Below, one piece after another: positions 16,754 through 24,707 of a stretch of DNA of 28,653 nt. Below the pieces are notes generated by a model that was given only the letters and a program-made list of their open reading frames with translations, did no database searches and was not told the origin of the DNA. The DNA comes from Lachnospiraceae bacterium UBA935 (GTDB lineage Bacteria > Bacillota > Clostridia > Lachnospirales > Lachnospiraceae), in NCBI GenBank assembly GCA_002293525.1, contig DBDJ01000002.1, positions 1 to 28,653 on the forward strand. Reading direction: 5' to 3'. The position numbers were made by a program, and so were the translations under genes. Numbering within the stretch: the stretch's first letter is position 1; the number at the start of each line of letters is the position of its first letter.

Positions 16754-17525
16754 TCAAACTGATATCTTTCGTTTTTCAGGCGCAGCTACCGGCGTCATTC
16801 TGACCACTTTGGTCATTGCTTCCTCTGCCTTAGCGTAGGTGGAATGGGTATAAACATTCAGGGTGACGCCTACATCGGAATGGCCCATGAGGTACTGCAG
16901 GCTCTTAATGTCCATCCCGGCATCTGCCATGTTGGTACAGAAGGTGTGGCGGAATACGTGCGGAGTAATGTGCGGCAAGGGCTGGCCGGGGTAGAACTTG
17001 TAGTATTTTTTCATGGCCCAGCGCATTTCATTTTCGATATGCAGGGCTATCTTCGGATTGCCGTTCTTATCCAGCATGATAAAGCCGCTGTCATGGTCTA
17101 CAATCATTTCTTTCTTGACCTTGGGACGACTGTCCAGGATATTCTTCAGGCTCTGGTACACCTCATCGGTCATCGGAATAAAACGCACCCCGCACTCGGT
17201 TTTGGTTTGCTCCACATAGTATTTGCCGCCCCGCTCGCGGACAAGCTGGTGGTCAACATGGATCCTACGGTTTTTAAAGTCTAGATCACGCTTTGTCAAA
17301 CCACAAAATTCGCTGACTCGCATCCCCGGCAGCATAATCAATGCCATCATATAAAGTCTTCTGTATTTCTTTTTCACTTTTGCGTAAATCCTGAAGGTCA
17401 GAGGAATAAATGGTTTGCCGTATTCCGCGATTGTCGGTGTAACGGTATTGGTAAAGCAGGTTCTTTCTCTGGCTCTCTCCGGTCCGCAGGATACGCCCCT
17501 TATGGTCTTTGCGTTTTTCGGACAT
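16754..17525 (-). pseudogene. int: Tyrosine recombinase (Tn916-type integrase) with internal deletion
   Basis: The front piece, MSEKRKDHKGRILRTGES through KEIQKTLYDGID, is the arm-site-binding domain of Tn916-class integrases. It starts at the ATG at 17525 behind AAAGGAG. The back piece, in another frame, begins at GMRVSEFCGLTKRDLDF and carries the first catalytic Arg, the HVFRHTF box, LMGHSDVGVTLNVYTH with the His and the Tyr nucleophile, and a normal C-terminus. The joint is near 17310-17340. Roughly 180 residues of core-binding and early catalytic domain expected in a ~400-residue integrase are gone and the frame is shifted. The element therefore cannot move by its own integrase unless another copy helps. 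Excisionase lies directly upstream. Confidence 0.88.
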
Positions 17526-17626
17526 GGTCAAACTCCTTTCTGTAATAGAAAGAGCCTTGATATGATTATCCACATTTTATCACAGAAAGGCTGCTTAATC
17601 TATTGAAAATATTAATTTCAGATATT

Positions 17627-17821
17627 TCAGAGAGAAGAGGTCTGCTCTACATATTGGTCAAACAGGCGGCGTTTGATTAGTCGTTTATTTCCTACCCATA
17701 GTACAAAGTTACACCTGTTTTCATTGGTGATTTCCCTCATTTTACTGATGCCAATACCGGAATATGCGGCAGCCTCTTCCAGTGTCAGATTGCTTTTTTC
17801 CCAAATGGGAATTTCCTTCAT
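17627..17821 (-). CDS. xis: Excisionase, Tn916 Xis type
   Basis: A 64-residue basic protein starting MKEIPIWEKSNLTLEEAA, with a winged-helix/MerR-like HTH (AAAYSGIGISKMREIT) and the following wing VLWVGNKRLIKRRLF. An ATG ten codons upstream is open, but AAGGAGGTG sits nine bases before the ATG at 17821, which fixes the start. It bends DNA and directs the paired integrase towards excision. The gene looks intact although its integrase partner is not. Confidence 0.9.
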   Translation of the reverse strand: MKEIPIWEKSNLTLEEAAAYSGIGISKMREITNENRCNFVLWVGNKRLIKRRLFDQYVEQTSSL

Positions 17822-17851
17822 AGGTAGATCCACCTCCTTGCTTATTCTCAT

Positions 17852-18247
17852 TTACATCATGCGGATTTCAGCCTGCATGACGGCTTCTTCTTCCGTCTGG
17901 CAATACTCGTCCATCGCAGCTCTTGTCACCAATGGGATGTCCGTGGCTTCTTTTTCACCAACTTGAATCGGTATTAAAACCTCTTTGATTTTTGCACATA
18001 GCTCCTGATCCGGGCAACTGTTGATAAAGCCGCCGAAAGTGTCCAGAATTAGAGAGTCGACCATGTTGGTGAATATCATCTTGTCAGCGTCGAATTGGTG
18101 CTTGCCTAAGAAATTTCCGATGTTTTCTGGGGTCATATCAAAGACGAATTCTTGTCTCTGGCCACCGTTGGATGGATAGAGGTAAGCGTAGCCGACTTGA
18201 TTGTTCTCTAAGATTTTTTCTAGTAATTACAATTCTTCTCTTTTCAT
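17852..18247 (-). pseudogene. Small unknown protein of the integrase/excisionase module, nonsense codon 7
   Basis: From the ATG at 18247 (AAGGAGAG 14 bases ahead) the frame reads MKREEL, then a TAA (18229-18227), and then continues without a break as LLEKILENNQVGYAYLYPSN into MTPENIGNFLGKHQFDAD. It stops at 17852, giving about 131 residues. The continuity around the stop suggests a single nonsense change in a once longer gene; AAA to TAA is one possible change. Translation could restart at the Met at 18136 to give 94 residues, but no good ribosome binding site precedes it. I do not recognise a domain. Its position 30 bases ahead of xis suggests a role tied to the excision module. Confidence 0.6.
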
Positions 18248-18287
18248 TTTTATTGAAGCTCTCCTTCTGTTTAATCTGGCAATCATA

Positions 18288-18320
18288 CGGCGGAACGGAT
18301 GTGGAATGGATGTTCCGCCG
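18288..18320. other. GC-rich hairpin ahead of the xis-linked gene
   Basis: CGGCGGAAC (18288-18296) pairs perfectly with 18312-18320 over a 15-base loop, in otherwise AT-rich DNA. There is no T-run after it on the minus strand. It may be a leader structure, a recognition hairpin of the element or a weak terminator. Confidence 0.5.
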
Positions 18321-18354
18321 CATTGTTTGCATGATTAAACCTAGTTGGTACTTT

Positions 18355-18493
18355 ATTCAGTTTTTGTGTTGCCGTAATTCAGTTTTATGTGTATGTCTAT
18401 ATTCAGTTGTTATCTATATTCAGTTGTTATCTATATTCAGTTTTTATCTATATTCAATAGTCCGCCTTATTCAGTTGTTTAGCTATATTCAGT
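18355..18493. repeat. Eight-copy iteron-like array, 17-bp period
   Basis: ATTCAGT or ATTCAAT begins at 18355, 18377, 18401, 18418, 18435, 18452, 18469 and 18487. Four successive spacings are exactly 17 bases. The core unit is ATTCAGTTGTTATCTAT. Two units lie inside the frameshifted end of cpaF, and the others follow its stop. Nothing in the Tad gene family explains such a repeat. Confidence 0.85.
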
Positions 18494-19332
18494 ATTATAT
18501 TTTTAAATTCTTCTCCGGACATCCGGTTTTCGATGATTTCATAGCGGAACAGCGGCCGTCGGGCAGGATCTCGCATTCCATGATTTCCATGAGGCGACGC
18601 TGTTTGTTTTCCAGCTGTTTGGTGAACACAACGATGGGAAACGCTTCGGTCACCAGGTCCATCAGCACCCCGTCGTCCATGTCGTATTTGCGCTTGCACA
18701 GGGTGCGCATCCGGCTGTAGGTGGACTCGCAGCTGTTGCTGTGGATGGTGGTCAGGACGGTGTGGCCGGTGCGGGCCGATTCCTGGGCGGTGTAGGCCTC
18801 GCTGCTGCGCATCTCGCCGACGCAGATGATTTCGGGGTTGAAGCGGAGGGCCATGTCGAGGAGCATGTCCTGGTCGATGTTCTGTTTTTCGTTGTCGCTG
18901 GCCCTTGTCAGGGTGTGGATGACGCTGTTGACGGTTTTGCCGTCTTTTTCCTTTACCAGGGCCAGCTCCCGGCTGCCGTTTTCGATGGTGAAGATCCGTT
19001 TGCTGCTGGGGATGGTAGTCAGGAGCCAGCCGGTGAGGGTGGTCTTGCCGGAGCTGATGGCGCCCGCCACGCAGATGCTGATGCCGTAGCGCAGGCATTC
19101 TGCCAGGAAGTCCAGCATTTCCCCGGTGGCGGCGCCGCTTTCCACGAAGTCTTTCTTAGCCAGCCGCTGGGGGTTGACGATGCGGATGGAGGCGGCGATA
19201 CCGACGTCCTCGTCCACAAGCGGGGTCTTCAGGACGGCGATGCGGATGTTCCTGGACTTCTTTCAGGACGTCGGTGAATTCCCGGCCTTTTAAGTCTGCC
19301 GAGAAGAACAGGCTCTGGTTGTTTCCTGTCAT
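18454..19332 (-). pseudogene. cpaF: CpaF/TadA secretion ATPase with internal deletion and two frameshifts
   Basis: The true start is the ATG at 19332 behind AAGGAGG, reading MTGNNQSLFFSADLKGREF to VLKEVQE. There the frame breaks and most of the N-terminal domain is missing. The ATPase core resumes in another frame at RNIRIAVLKTPLVDEDVG, with Walker A GAISSGKTT, Walker B region EIICVGEMRSSEA and the His box TTIHSNS. A second frameshift near 18553-18567 moves the C-terminus PLFRYEIIENRMSGEEF to the frame that stops at 18454. CpaF/TadA drives Tad pilus assembly as a hexamer. About 290 residues remain of an expected 430-460, so this copy is dead or unable to assemble normally. The start overlaps the cpaE stop (ATGA). 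Confidence 0.88.
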
Positions 19333-20147
19333 ATGCCGAATACCTCCTTGCTTATTTTTTCGATTTCGCGGCGGAAGCCCCGGCTTTCCTTGAGGCCCAG
19401 TTCCGCGAACAGCTCTCCGGCGAGATACTGGCTCTCAACTTCGGTGCTGTGGGGAAGGCGGAAGGCGACGTTTCCTAAGACCTGTTCGATGTGGCTGCTG
19501 GCTTCGTGGGGCTTGATATTGGATGCTGTTTTTATCTGTTTGTCCACATCCCATTTCTGGTCTTTTAGGAGGGGGAGCTGGGAGGATAAGTAGCTGATGG
19601 ATTTGAGGTCGCAGTTTACCAGCCGCAGGACCGTGTCTGCTTCGAGCAGGGCCACCGCCGACAGGATGTCGGAAGCGATGGTGCTAGTGCAGTCGATGAT
19701 GACGGTCCCGGCAATGCTGCGGGCCTGCTCGATCAGTTCGCGGGCCTGGGTCTGGTCATACGGGGGATAGGAAAAGACGTTTTCGCCTTTGAGCATCCCG
19801 AGCAGGGAGAGGTTGGGGTTCTTCCGGTGGAACATGCAGTTTTTCCTGACCAGGTTGGCGGATACGTGGGCGGCGGCGAGGATGCTTCCCAGGGAGCGTT
19901 CCCCTTCCAGCGATGAGGAAGAGATGACGCAGGGGACGGGCGGGGCGGTCATGTCCGCGAAGATCAGCAGGACGTCTTTTCTTTTGCGGGTCAAGTAGTC
20001 GGCCAGCTTGACGGAGACCGTGGTTTTGCCGGATCCTGGGCTGCCCCAGACGGCCAGTACCGTGGCGGGCTGCGGCGGGGCGGTTTGTTCCGGCGGGCCG
20101 TCTTCGTAGTTGGTGCTGAAAATGGATTCTTTTTTGAAGTTTAGCAC
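19329..20147 (-). CDS. CpaE/TadZ-like P-loop ATPase
   Basis: 272 residues, intact. Walker A GSPGSGKTT is at 35-43, followed by a ParA/MinD-like core with VLLIFADMTAPPVP and VIIDCTSTIASDIL. In Tad systems CpaE/TadZ places the secretion machine in the cell. The start is a GTG at 20147 with GGGAGGA eight bases ahead, two bases after the cpaB stop; the end overlaps the cpaF ATG. The N-terminal response-regulator-like domain of classical CpaE is absent, as is usual in Clostridial element-borne versions. It is the only large Tad gene here without a break. Confidence 0.8.
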   Translation of the reverse strand: MLNFKKESIFSTNYEDGPPEQTAPPQPATVLAVWGSPGSGKTTVSVKLADYLTRKRKDVLLIFADMTAPPVPCVISSSSLEGERSLGSILAAAHVSANLVRKNCMFHRKNPNLSLLGMLKGENVFSYPPYDQTQARELIEQARSIAGTVIIDCTSTIASDILSAVALLEADTVLRLVNCDLKSISYLSSQLPLLKDQKWDVDKQIKTASNIKPHEASSHIEQVLGNVAFRLPHSTEVESQYLAGELFAELGLKESRGFRREIEKISKEVFGI

Positions 20148-20149
20148 GT

Positions 20150-21054
20150 TTATTCCTCCCCTGACAGGCGCTGGTCGTGTTCTGTCATGATTTCGGTAAC
20201 TGTTTTTGCTGAGGATGGCTGGATGGCGGAAGTGGAGGTAGCACTTGCGGTTTCAGCGGATGCGGGATCGGCGGATGCGGGATCGGCTGGTTCGTTTTCT
20301 GCTTCTGCTTCTGTCTCTGCTTCTGCTAGGGCGGCCAGTGCTTCGTCCTGGGCTTGGATGAAGACTGCGGCTTTTTCCATCGGTTCCCGGAACACGAGGC
20401 TGAGGTGCATGCCGCTTTCGGCTTCCAGCCGTGCCAGCAGGCGGCTCTGCTCCGGACGGACCAGCAGGGTGACGGTGGTGGGGAGTTCTTTGTCTTCTTC
20501 GGTTATTGACTGGGGACCTTGTTCCATGTTGGCGTCGGTGCCGGATTGGCGGTGACTGCTATGACTTCAAGGTATTTAAGTTCTGCCGGGATGACGGTTT
20601 CGCCGCTGCCGAGGTAGTCCGGGGCGATTACGGAGACGATGTCGCCGGAGCGGAGCTTGCCGGAGAGCCCTTCGGCGAAGCTGCTGATGGTGACGGAGAT
20701 GGCCTGTTTCTCGCCGTTCAGGCTGTACAGGTACCGGTTTTCGGCGGCGGGTTCGTCGGAAATCTTGCCGGGCAGGATGTAGTCCCCGGAGGTTACGTCC
20801 ATGGTGAGGTATTTTCCTTCTACGTCGGAGATGCTGCGGAAGATGTTTTCCGGAAGGTTGTAGTTTCCTACTTCTACTTCCGCGAGCATGTTCCTTTTGA
20901 TTTCTTCTCCTGCCTTTACGTCCCTGGTGAAACGCACGATAGTGGTTTTCTTGGCGAGGCCGGCGTTGTAAAGCGGCGTGACGGCAAAGCAGATCAGCAG
21001 GGATATGACGATGCAGAGGATTCCTAATACGGTGCGGTTCCTTAGTAGCTTCAA
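20150..21054 (-). pseudogene. cpaB: CpaB/RcpC-like SAF-domain protein, frameshifted
   Basis: The start is a TTG at 21054 behind AGGAGAG. One membrane helix (TVLGILCIVISLLICFAV) is followed by a SAF domain (TRDVKAGEEIKRNMLAEVEV to SGDYILPGKI) and a second conserved block, GEKQAISVTISSFAEGLSG. Near 20541-20550, just after LEVIAVTA, the frame shifts. The rest (QSGTDANMEQGPQSITEED, then TTVTLLVRPEQ) continues in the next frame with an Ala/Glu-rich tail to 20150. Read together this is about 300 residues, normal for CpaB, the periplasmic-side subunit of Tad secretion. The 125-codon frame from 20527 is the second half and not a separate gene. Confidence 0.85.
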
Positions 21055-21161
21055 ATGGTGTCTCTCCTGTCGGCTCTGGCGTATTTCCTGCGTCTGAGAT
21101 AGGTCATGGCGGTGCCGAGGGCAAGCATGACGGCGGTGAGGATGATGATTTTTTTCTTCAT
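21051..21161 (-). CDS. 36-residue single-helix membrane protein ahead of cpaB
   Basis: The frame begins MKKKIIILTAVMLALGTAM, continues TYLRRRKYARADRRDTI and stops at 21051, overlapping the TTG start of cpaB. A Lys-rich start, one membrane helix and an Arg-rich cytoplasmic tail give a coherent small membrane protein. AAAGGA lies 12 bases ahead of the ATG. The overlap suggests translational coupling to cpaB. I do not know a function; an assembly or stability helper for the SAF protein is a guess. Confidence 0.55.
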   Translation of the reverse strand: MKKKIIILTAVMLALGTAMTYLRRRKYARADRRDTI

Positions 21162-21247
21162 GGTTTTGTGGGATCCTTTCTTTTATTTTGGTGGTTGATA
21201 CGTGTTGATTTAGCTGGTTGCGTTGGCTGTGCAGGCGCACGGGATTT

Positions 21248-21687
21248 CTAAAGCATCAGCAGCATTCCTGCCGTTAAAAAAGGAACAAGCGGGTATGCCT
21301 GTTCCGGTTTTTGTTTCTTTTTTCTTTTGCTGATGTTTTTTGTTGCTGTCTGGATACAGTGGAAAAAAATCAGGAACAGCAGACCTAAGAATAAACCTGT
21401 GAATGCCCATTCCAGACCGGCATCATGCCGCATGCTCCAGTAATTTTGATATCACCTCCTCCGATTCCTCCGATTGTCAGACCTGCAAGCAGTAAGGGAA
21501 CTGCTATCAATATGCCGATTATCCGGGTGGGTTCTAGCGGGATCAGGCTGATAGCTGCTAATATTATGCTGATGGAATCGGGGATTATTCTTGATTTGAT
21601 ATCTATAAGTGCGGCTATCAGCAGAAGAGTGATGAAACATAAATTTGGAAATAAGCCTATTGTTTGCAGAAAATATTCAATCGACAT
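21248..21687 (-). pseudogene. tadV: Prepilin peptidase (A24, TadV/CpaA type), frameshifted
   Basis: From the ATG at 21687 (AAGGA nearby) the chain holds the first active-site motif DIKSRIIPD (about 29-37) and the second GGGDIK (about 74-79), both Asp residues present, within a helical membrane protein. Just after KITGACG, near 21425-21440, the frame shifts. The last part, AGLEWAFTGLFLGLLFLIFF with a Lys-rich tail and a final hydrophobic end, continues in the next frame to 21248. Together this is about 145 residues, normal for TadV, which cleaves Flp-type prepilins. Because both catalytic Asp precede the break, partial activity is not excluded but unlikely. Confidence 0.85.
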
Positions 21688-21812
21688 AGTTGATTATTCC
21701 TTAAAACAGACAAAAAGAATCTTATTTTCATGTATATCCTCCATAGTATATATAAACATGATTAGATCTTAGATCCAATGCTCCAATCGAGTTTATTTCA
21801 TGATTTAGATAA

Positions 21813-24692
21813 TCACTTACTACCAAATATTCTTAGTTCTTTTACTTTTCCAGAATTTTTTATATAGTATGTAGCCGCCGCTATTACTTGTTGTATCTTT
21901 TCAGGCATCTCAATATTTTTACTAATTGCGGGTTGTACTATAATAACAGATCCATTATATTGCTTACCCGTAACAGTAAATTCTTTTCTAAATTCTTCTA
22001 AACTGCCTTTAATAAATTTACAGTTGCCACTCTTTTGACGGTCTGACATTTTATCTAGTAAAATCGCTCTCTTTTTAAACCATATGACTGATTTGACAGC
22101 CTGACCCGCCACTTCATAAATATCATCCACACTACTATTATATTTTTTTCCATTCATTTTCTTCACATGAAATAATGAAATATGAAAACTGTATTCCTCT
22201 TCTCTTATTGTAATGTAATCTGCGATTTCTCCATTAGAATGATCATAGATAATATATTTATTTTGAGGATCACTCTCCAAAATTTTCTTAAGTACTGCTT
22301 GAATAGATTTCCCACTATTCTTTTTGGAGTTATCAAATTCAAGTGTGACATCTGTTCCATAATTCTCCCAATCTATTGCCTCAATAGTTGAATTATCATA
22401 TATCAAGGCATCTGGATTACCTTCAAATCTATTATTTCCACTAATTGTTGCATCGTCTGTGGTTCTAAATAGTAATGGATAAGTATTCAAATACTCTGAC
22501 ACATTTAATTTATATCTACCACATTTAAGCATTAAATTACTTTTAATAGTCTGGTACCGCCCTTGCGTATCACACTCAAAAATTTCTTCATAATCATCAA
22601 ACTTAATCGATAACTTAACCACGCTTTTGTTTATATTTACAATTTTTATTAAACTGTCTAATAATGTAAATTTCGTTCCTTGCTCTTTGTCCATAAATAT
22701 TACTGGTGGAATATTATACGTTTCTGGATTAAAATCAACCATAAATAAATTATCTGGATATTCTTCCAATTCTTTTGCAATAGGCAACAAATCAAAATTT
22801 GTATTAGTTTTTACAATTATTTCGTCGTTACCTATTTTACTTCCATTTTCATTACACCATGAAATGTATTCTGGAACCGAAAAGTATGAACTACTCCATA
22901 TTTTTGAACCACTACTATATCCAATAGTCAGGCTTTGAGATGTAGTATTTGCCTTACAAAATGCATGTCCTGTTGAATACATCCTACCTGTAGAGGGGTC
23001 GATAGCTTCACTAACGTCAAATCCAGATGAGATTCGATATGATTCGCCAGAATTATACCTATTTAACATACCCGCATTAAAAAACTCAAACTCATTTAAA
23101 TCACCTAAAACTCGATTCATTTTATTCTGTGAAATTTTATTATAAGTTTCACAAAAAGCTGAGACAATAGCCTCATACATTTTCTCACTCTTAAATTGAG
23201 AATAAATAAATAGAAATCCAGTTCGCTCTTGATAATGTACTATAAATAATTTATATTCAATATTTTTTAACAAATCTCCATTCATCCATTTAGGAGGAGT
23301 CAAATCTTCTCCAATACCAATTATTGTTTTATCTTGCTTATTTACATATACTCTGTCAGCAACATTACATTCATCAGGAAATATACCATCTATATCAAAT
23401 CCAGATATTTTATAAACTTTTGCATGGCAGTTTGGCCGAATGGCATGCAATGAAATATATTTTGGCCCACTAGTGCTACCATCCGTTTCAAATTTTTTCA
23501 GATATTCTTTATGATTCTCTTCTTTTCTCGTTTTATCTTCGCTCATATTTATAATAATATCTTGCCAGATGGCATCACTAACAAACAAATGCTTATTTTC
23601 AATTTCTAATTCATAATCATTCATGGCAATAAACTTTGCAGATCCTATATCATTAGCATTTGTTCGAGCAAATCGTCCAATAAATTGCAGTGTAATGGCC
23701 AACGATTTATGCGGTGAATGAATTGCAGCAATTTTTAGATTAGGAAAATCAAAACCTTCTCCTAACATGTCAACACAAATAATCCCATCTAGCTTATTAT
23801 CTTTAAGCTCTTCAATACGTTTTTTAACTACTGAGTTTTTCATAGAACTATCTATCCGTTTCAACTTCAGATTTGTTATTTGAGAATATAATTCCTCCAA
23901 ATACTTTGCACTCTTTTTTGTACTTGTCCTTACCATTAAATAATGTCTAAATCCTCTCTCTCTATCTAAAATAAATACTTGCTCAGCTTTTCTAGCAATC
24001 AACTCATCTTTATTTTTACTTAATTCAATTGGGATGTAATGTATTTCTCCAAATATTCCATCACTATATGCCATCGATAGCGGATAATTATAAATTATAT
24101 CCCCTTTAATTTCCTTTTTATCCATTCTGAATGGAGTGGCAGTAAACAATATCTGCTTTGCATTACTTAAGTTAATAAGAATTTTCTGCCACGTTTTGGC
24201 TGGCACATGATGTGCCTCATCAATTAATACAATATCTATATTCTTTTTAATTATATCCGATTCACTCAAAGATAAAGCACAATTTGGGGTTGATACAATA
24301 ACATCCTGATTCATTATATCTATGGTATCAAGGTCACAAAAATCGTGTTCCAGTTCAAGCACCTTGGGTTTTACAATAGAATCACTAAACACATTTATTT
24401 CTATCAAAGTTTTAAGTGTTTTAAATTCTTCGGCGATCTGTCCACATACCATCCTACTACGAGTCACAACAAGCACACGCTTACTTGATAATACATAAGG
24501 TGCCATCATTAAAACTGCTGTTTTTCCAGATCCAGTTGGCATCACTACTATTGCCGCTTTTTGTTTATTTAATGAAAAATATGAAGAAATTGCATGTATT
24601 GCACCCATCTGTGCATTTCTTAATCCTTTTTGATCTTCTCCATCTTTGCTAAACACTAAACTCTTATAGTATTCCGAAAAGTAACTTATCAT
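21813..24692 (-). CDS. SF2 DEAH-box helicase with nuclease-like C-terminus (defence gene)
   Basis: 959 residues, intact, visibly more AT-rich than its neighbours. Motif I is PTGSGKT (52-58), motif II DEAH (158-161) and motif III TAT (184-186). The second RecA lobe has GEGFDFPNL (311-319) and motif VI QFIGRFAR (336-343), as in type I/III restriction and UvrB-like SF2 enzymes. A long region with no domain I can name covers about 400-800. Near the end, GEIADYI (821-827) and ISLFHVKK (838-845), then DIYEVAGQAVKSVIW (857-871), fit a PD-(D/E)XK nuclease pattern with His-x-Lys in place of Glu-x-Lys. It begins 15 bases after rloB, so it is the third gene of that operon. I infer a DNA-remodelling or cleaving effector. 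Confidence 0.82.
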   Translation of the reverse strand: MISYFSEYYKSLVFSKDGEDQKGLRNAQMGAIHAISSYFSLNKQKAAIVVMPTGSGKTAVLMMAPYVLSSKRVLVVTRSRMVCGQIAEEFKTLKTLIEINVFSDSIVKPKVLELEHDFCDLDTIDIMNQDVIVSTPNCALSLSESDIIKKNIDIVLIDEAHHVPAKTWQKILINLSNAKQILFTATPFRMDKKEIKGDIIYNYPLSMAYSDGIFGEIHYIPIELSKNKDELIARKAEQVFILDRERGFRHYLMVRTSTKKSAKYLEELYSQITNLKLKRIDSSMKNSVVKKRIEELKDNKLDGIICVDMLGEGFDFPNLKIAAIHSPHKSLAITLQFIGRFARTNANDIGSAKFIAMNDYELEIENKHLFVSDAIWQDIIINMSEDKTRKEENHKEYLKKFETDGSTSGPKYISLHAIRPNCHAKVYKISGFDIDGIFPDECNVADRVYVNKQDKTIIGIGEDLTPPKWMNGDLLKNIEYKLFIVHYQERTGFLFIYSQFKSEKMYEAIVSAFCETYNKISQNKMNRVLGDLNEFEFFNAGMLNRYNSGESYRISSGFDVSEAIDPSTGRMYSTGHAFCKANTTSQSLTIGYSSGSKIWSSSYFSVPEYISWCNENGSKIGNDEIIVKTNTNFDLLPIAKELEEYPDNLFMVDFNPETYNIPPVIFMDKEQGTKFTLLDSLIKIVNINKSVVKLSIKFDDYEEIFECDTQGRYQTIKSNLMLKCGRYKLNVSEYLNTYPLLFRTTDDATISGNNRFEGNPDALIYDNSTIEAIDWENYGTDVTLEFDNSKKNSGKSIQAVLKKILESDPQNKYIIYDHSNGEIADYITIREEEYSFHISLFHVKKMNGKKYNSSVDDIYEVAGQAVKSVIWFKKRAILLDKMSDRQKSGNCKFIKGSLEEFRKEFTVTGKQYNGSVIIVQPAISKNIEMPEKIQQVIAAATYYIKNSGKVKELRIFGSK

Positions 24693-24707
24693 CTCATTTC
24701 CCCGTAT

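Noticed and set aside
18138..18332. 64-residue minus-strand protein upstream of the xis-linked gene
   Set aside because: Runs through the hairpin and in a different frame from the continuous MKREEL reading; Arg-rich and without family features.
18355..18493. CRISPR array
   Set aside because: Repeats are 17 bp with no unique spacers between them and no cas genes nearby.
18454..19098. 214-residue His/Arg/Pro-rich protein overlapping cpaF
   Set aside because: Most of it is a shadow frame of the ATPase; only its last about 35 residues (PLFRYEIIEN onward) are real, as the displaced cpaF C-terminus.
18740..19280. Long plus-strand Gly/Ala/Asp-rich frame opposite cpaF
   Set aside because: Shadow of the GC-rich third codon positions of cpaF; no start signals.
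20150..20527. Separate 125-residue Ala/Glu-rich gene
   Set aside because: Its sequence is the second half of the frameshifted CpaB and its ATG lies inside that homology.
21663..21737. 24-codon minus-strand frame starting MKIRFFLSVLRN with a strong GGAGG, overlapping the tadV start
   Set aside because: Good ribosome site, but no sign of a leader-peptide arrangement (no hairpins or regulatory codons) and it does not join the tadV frame.
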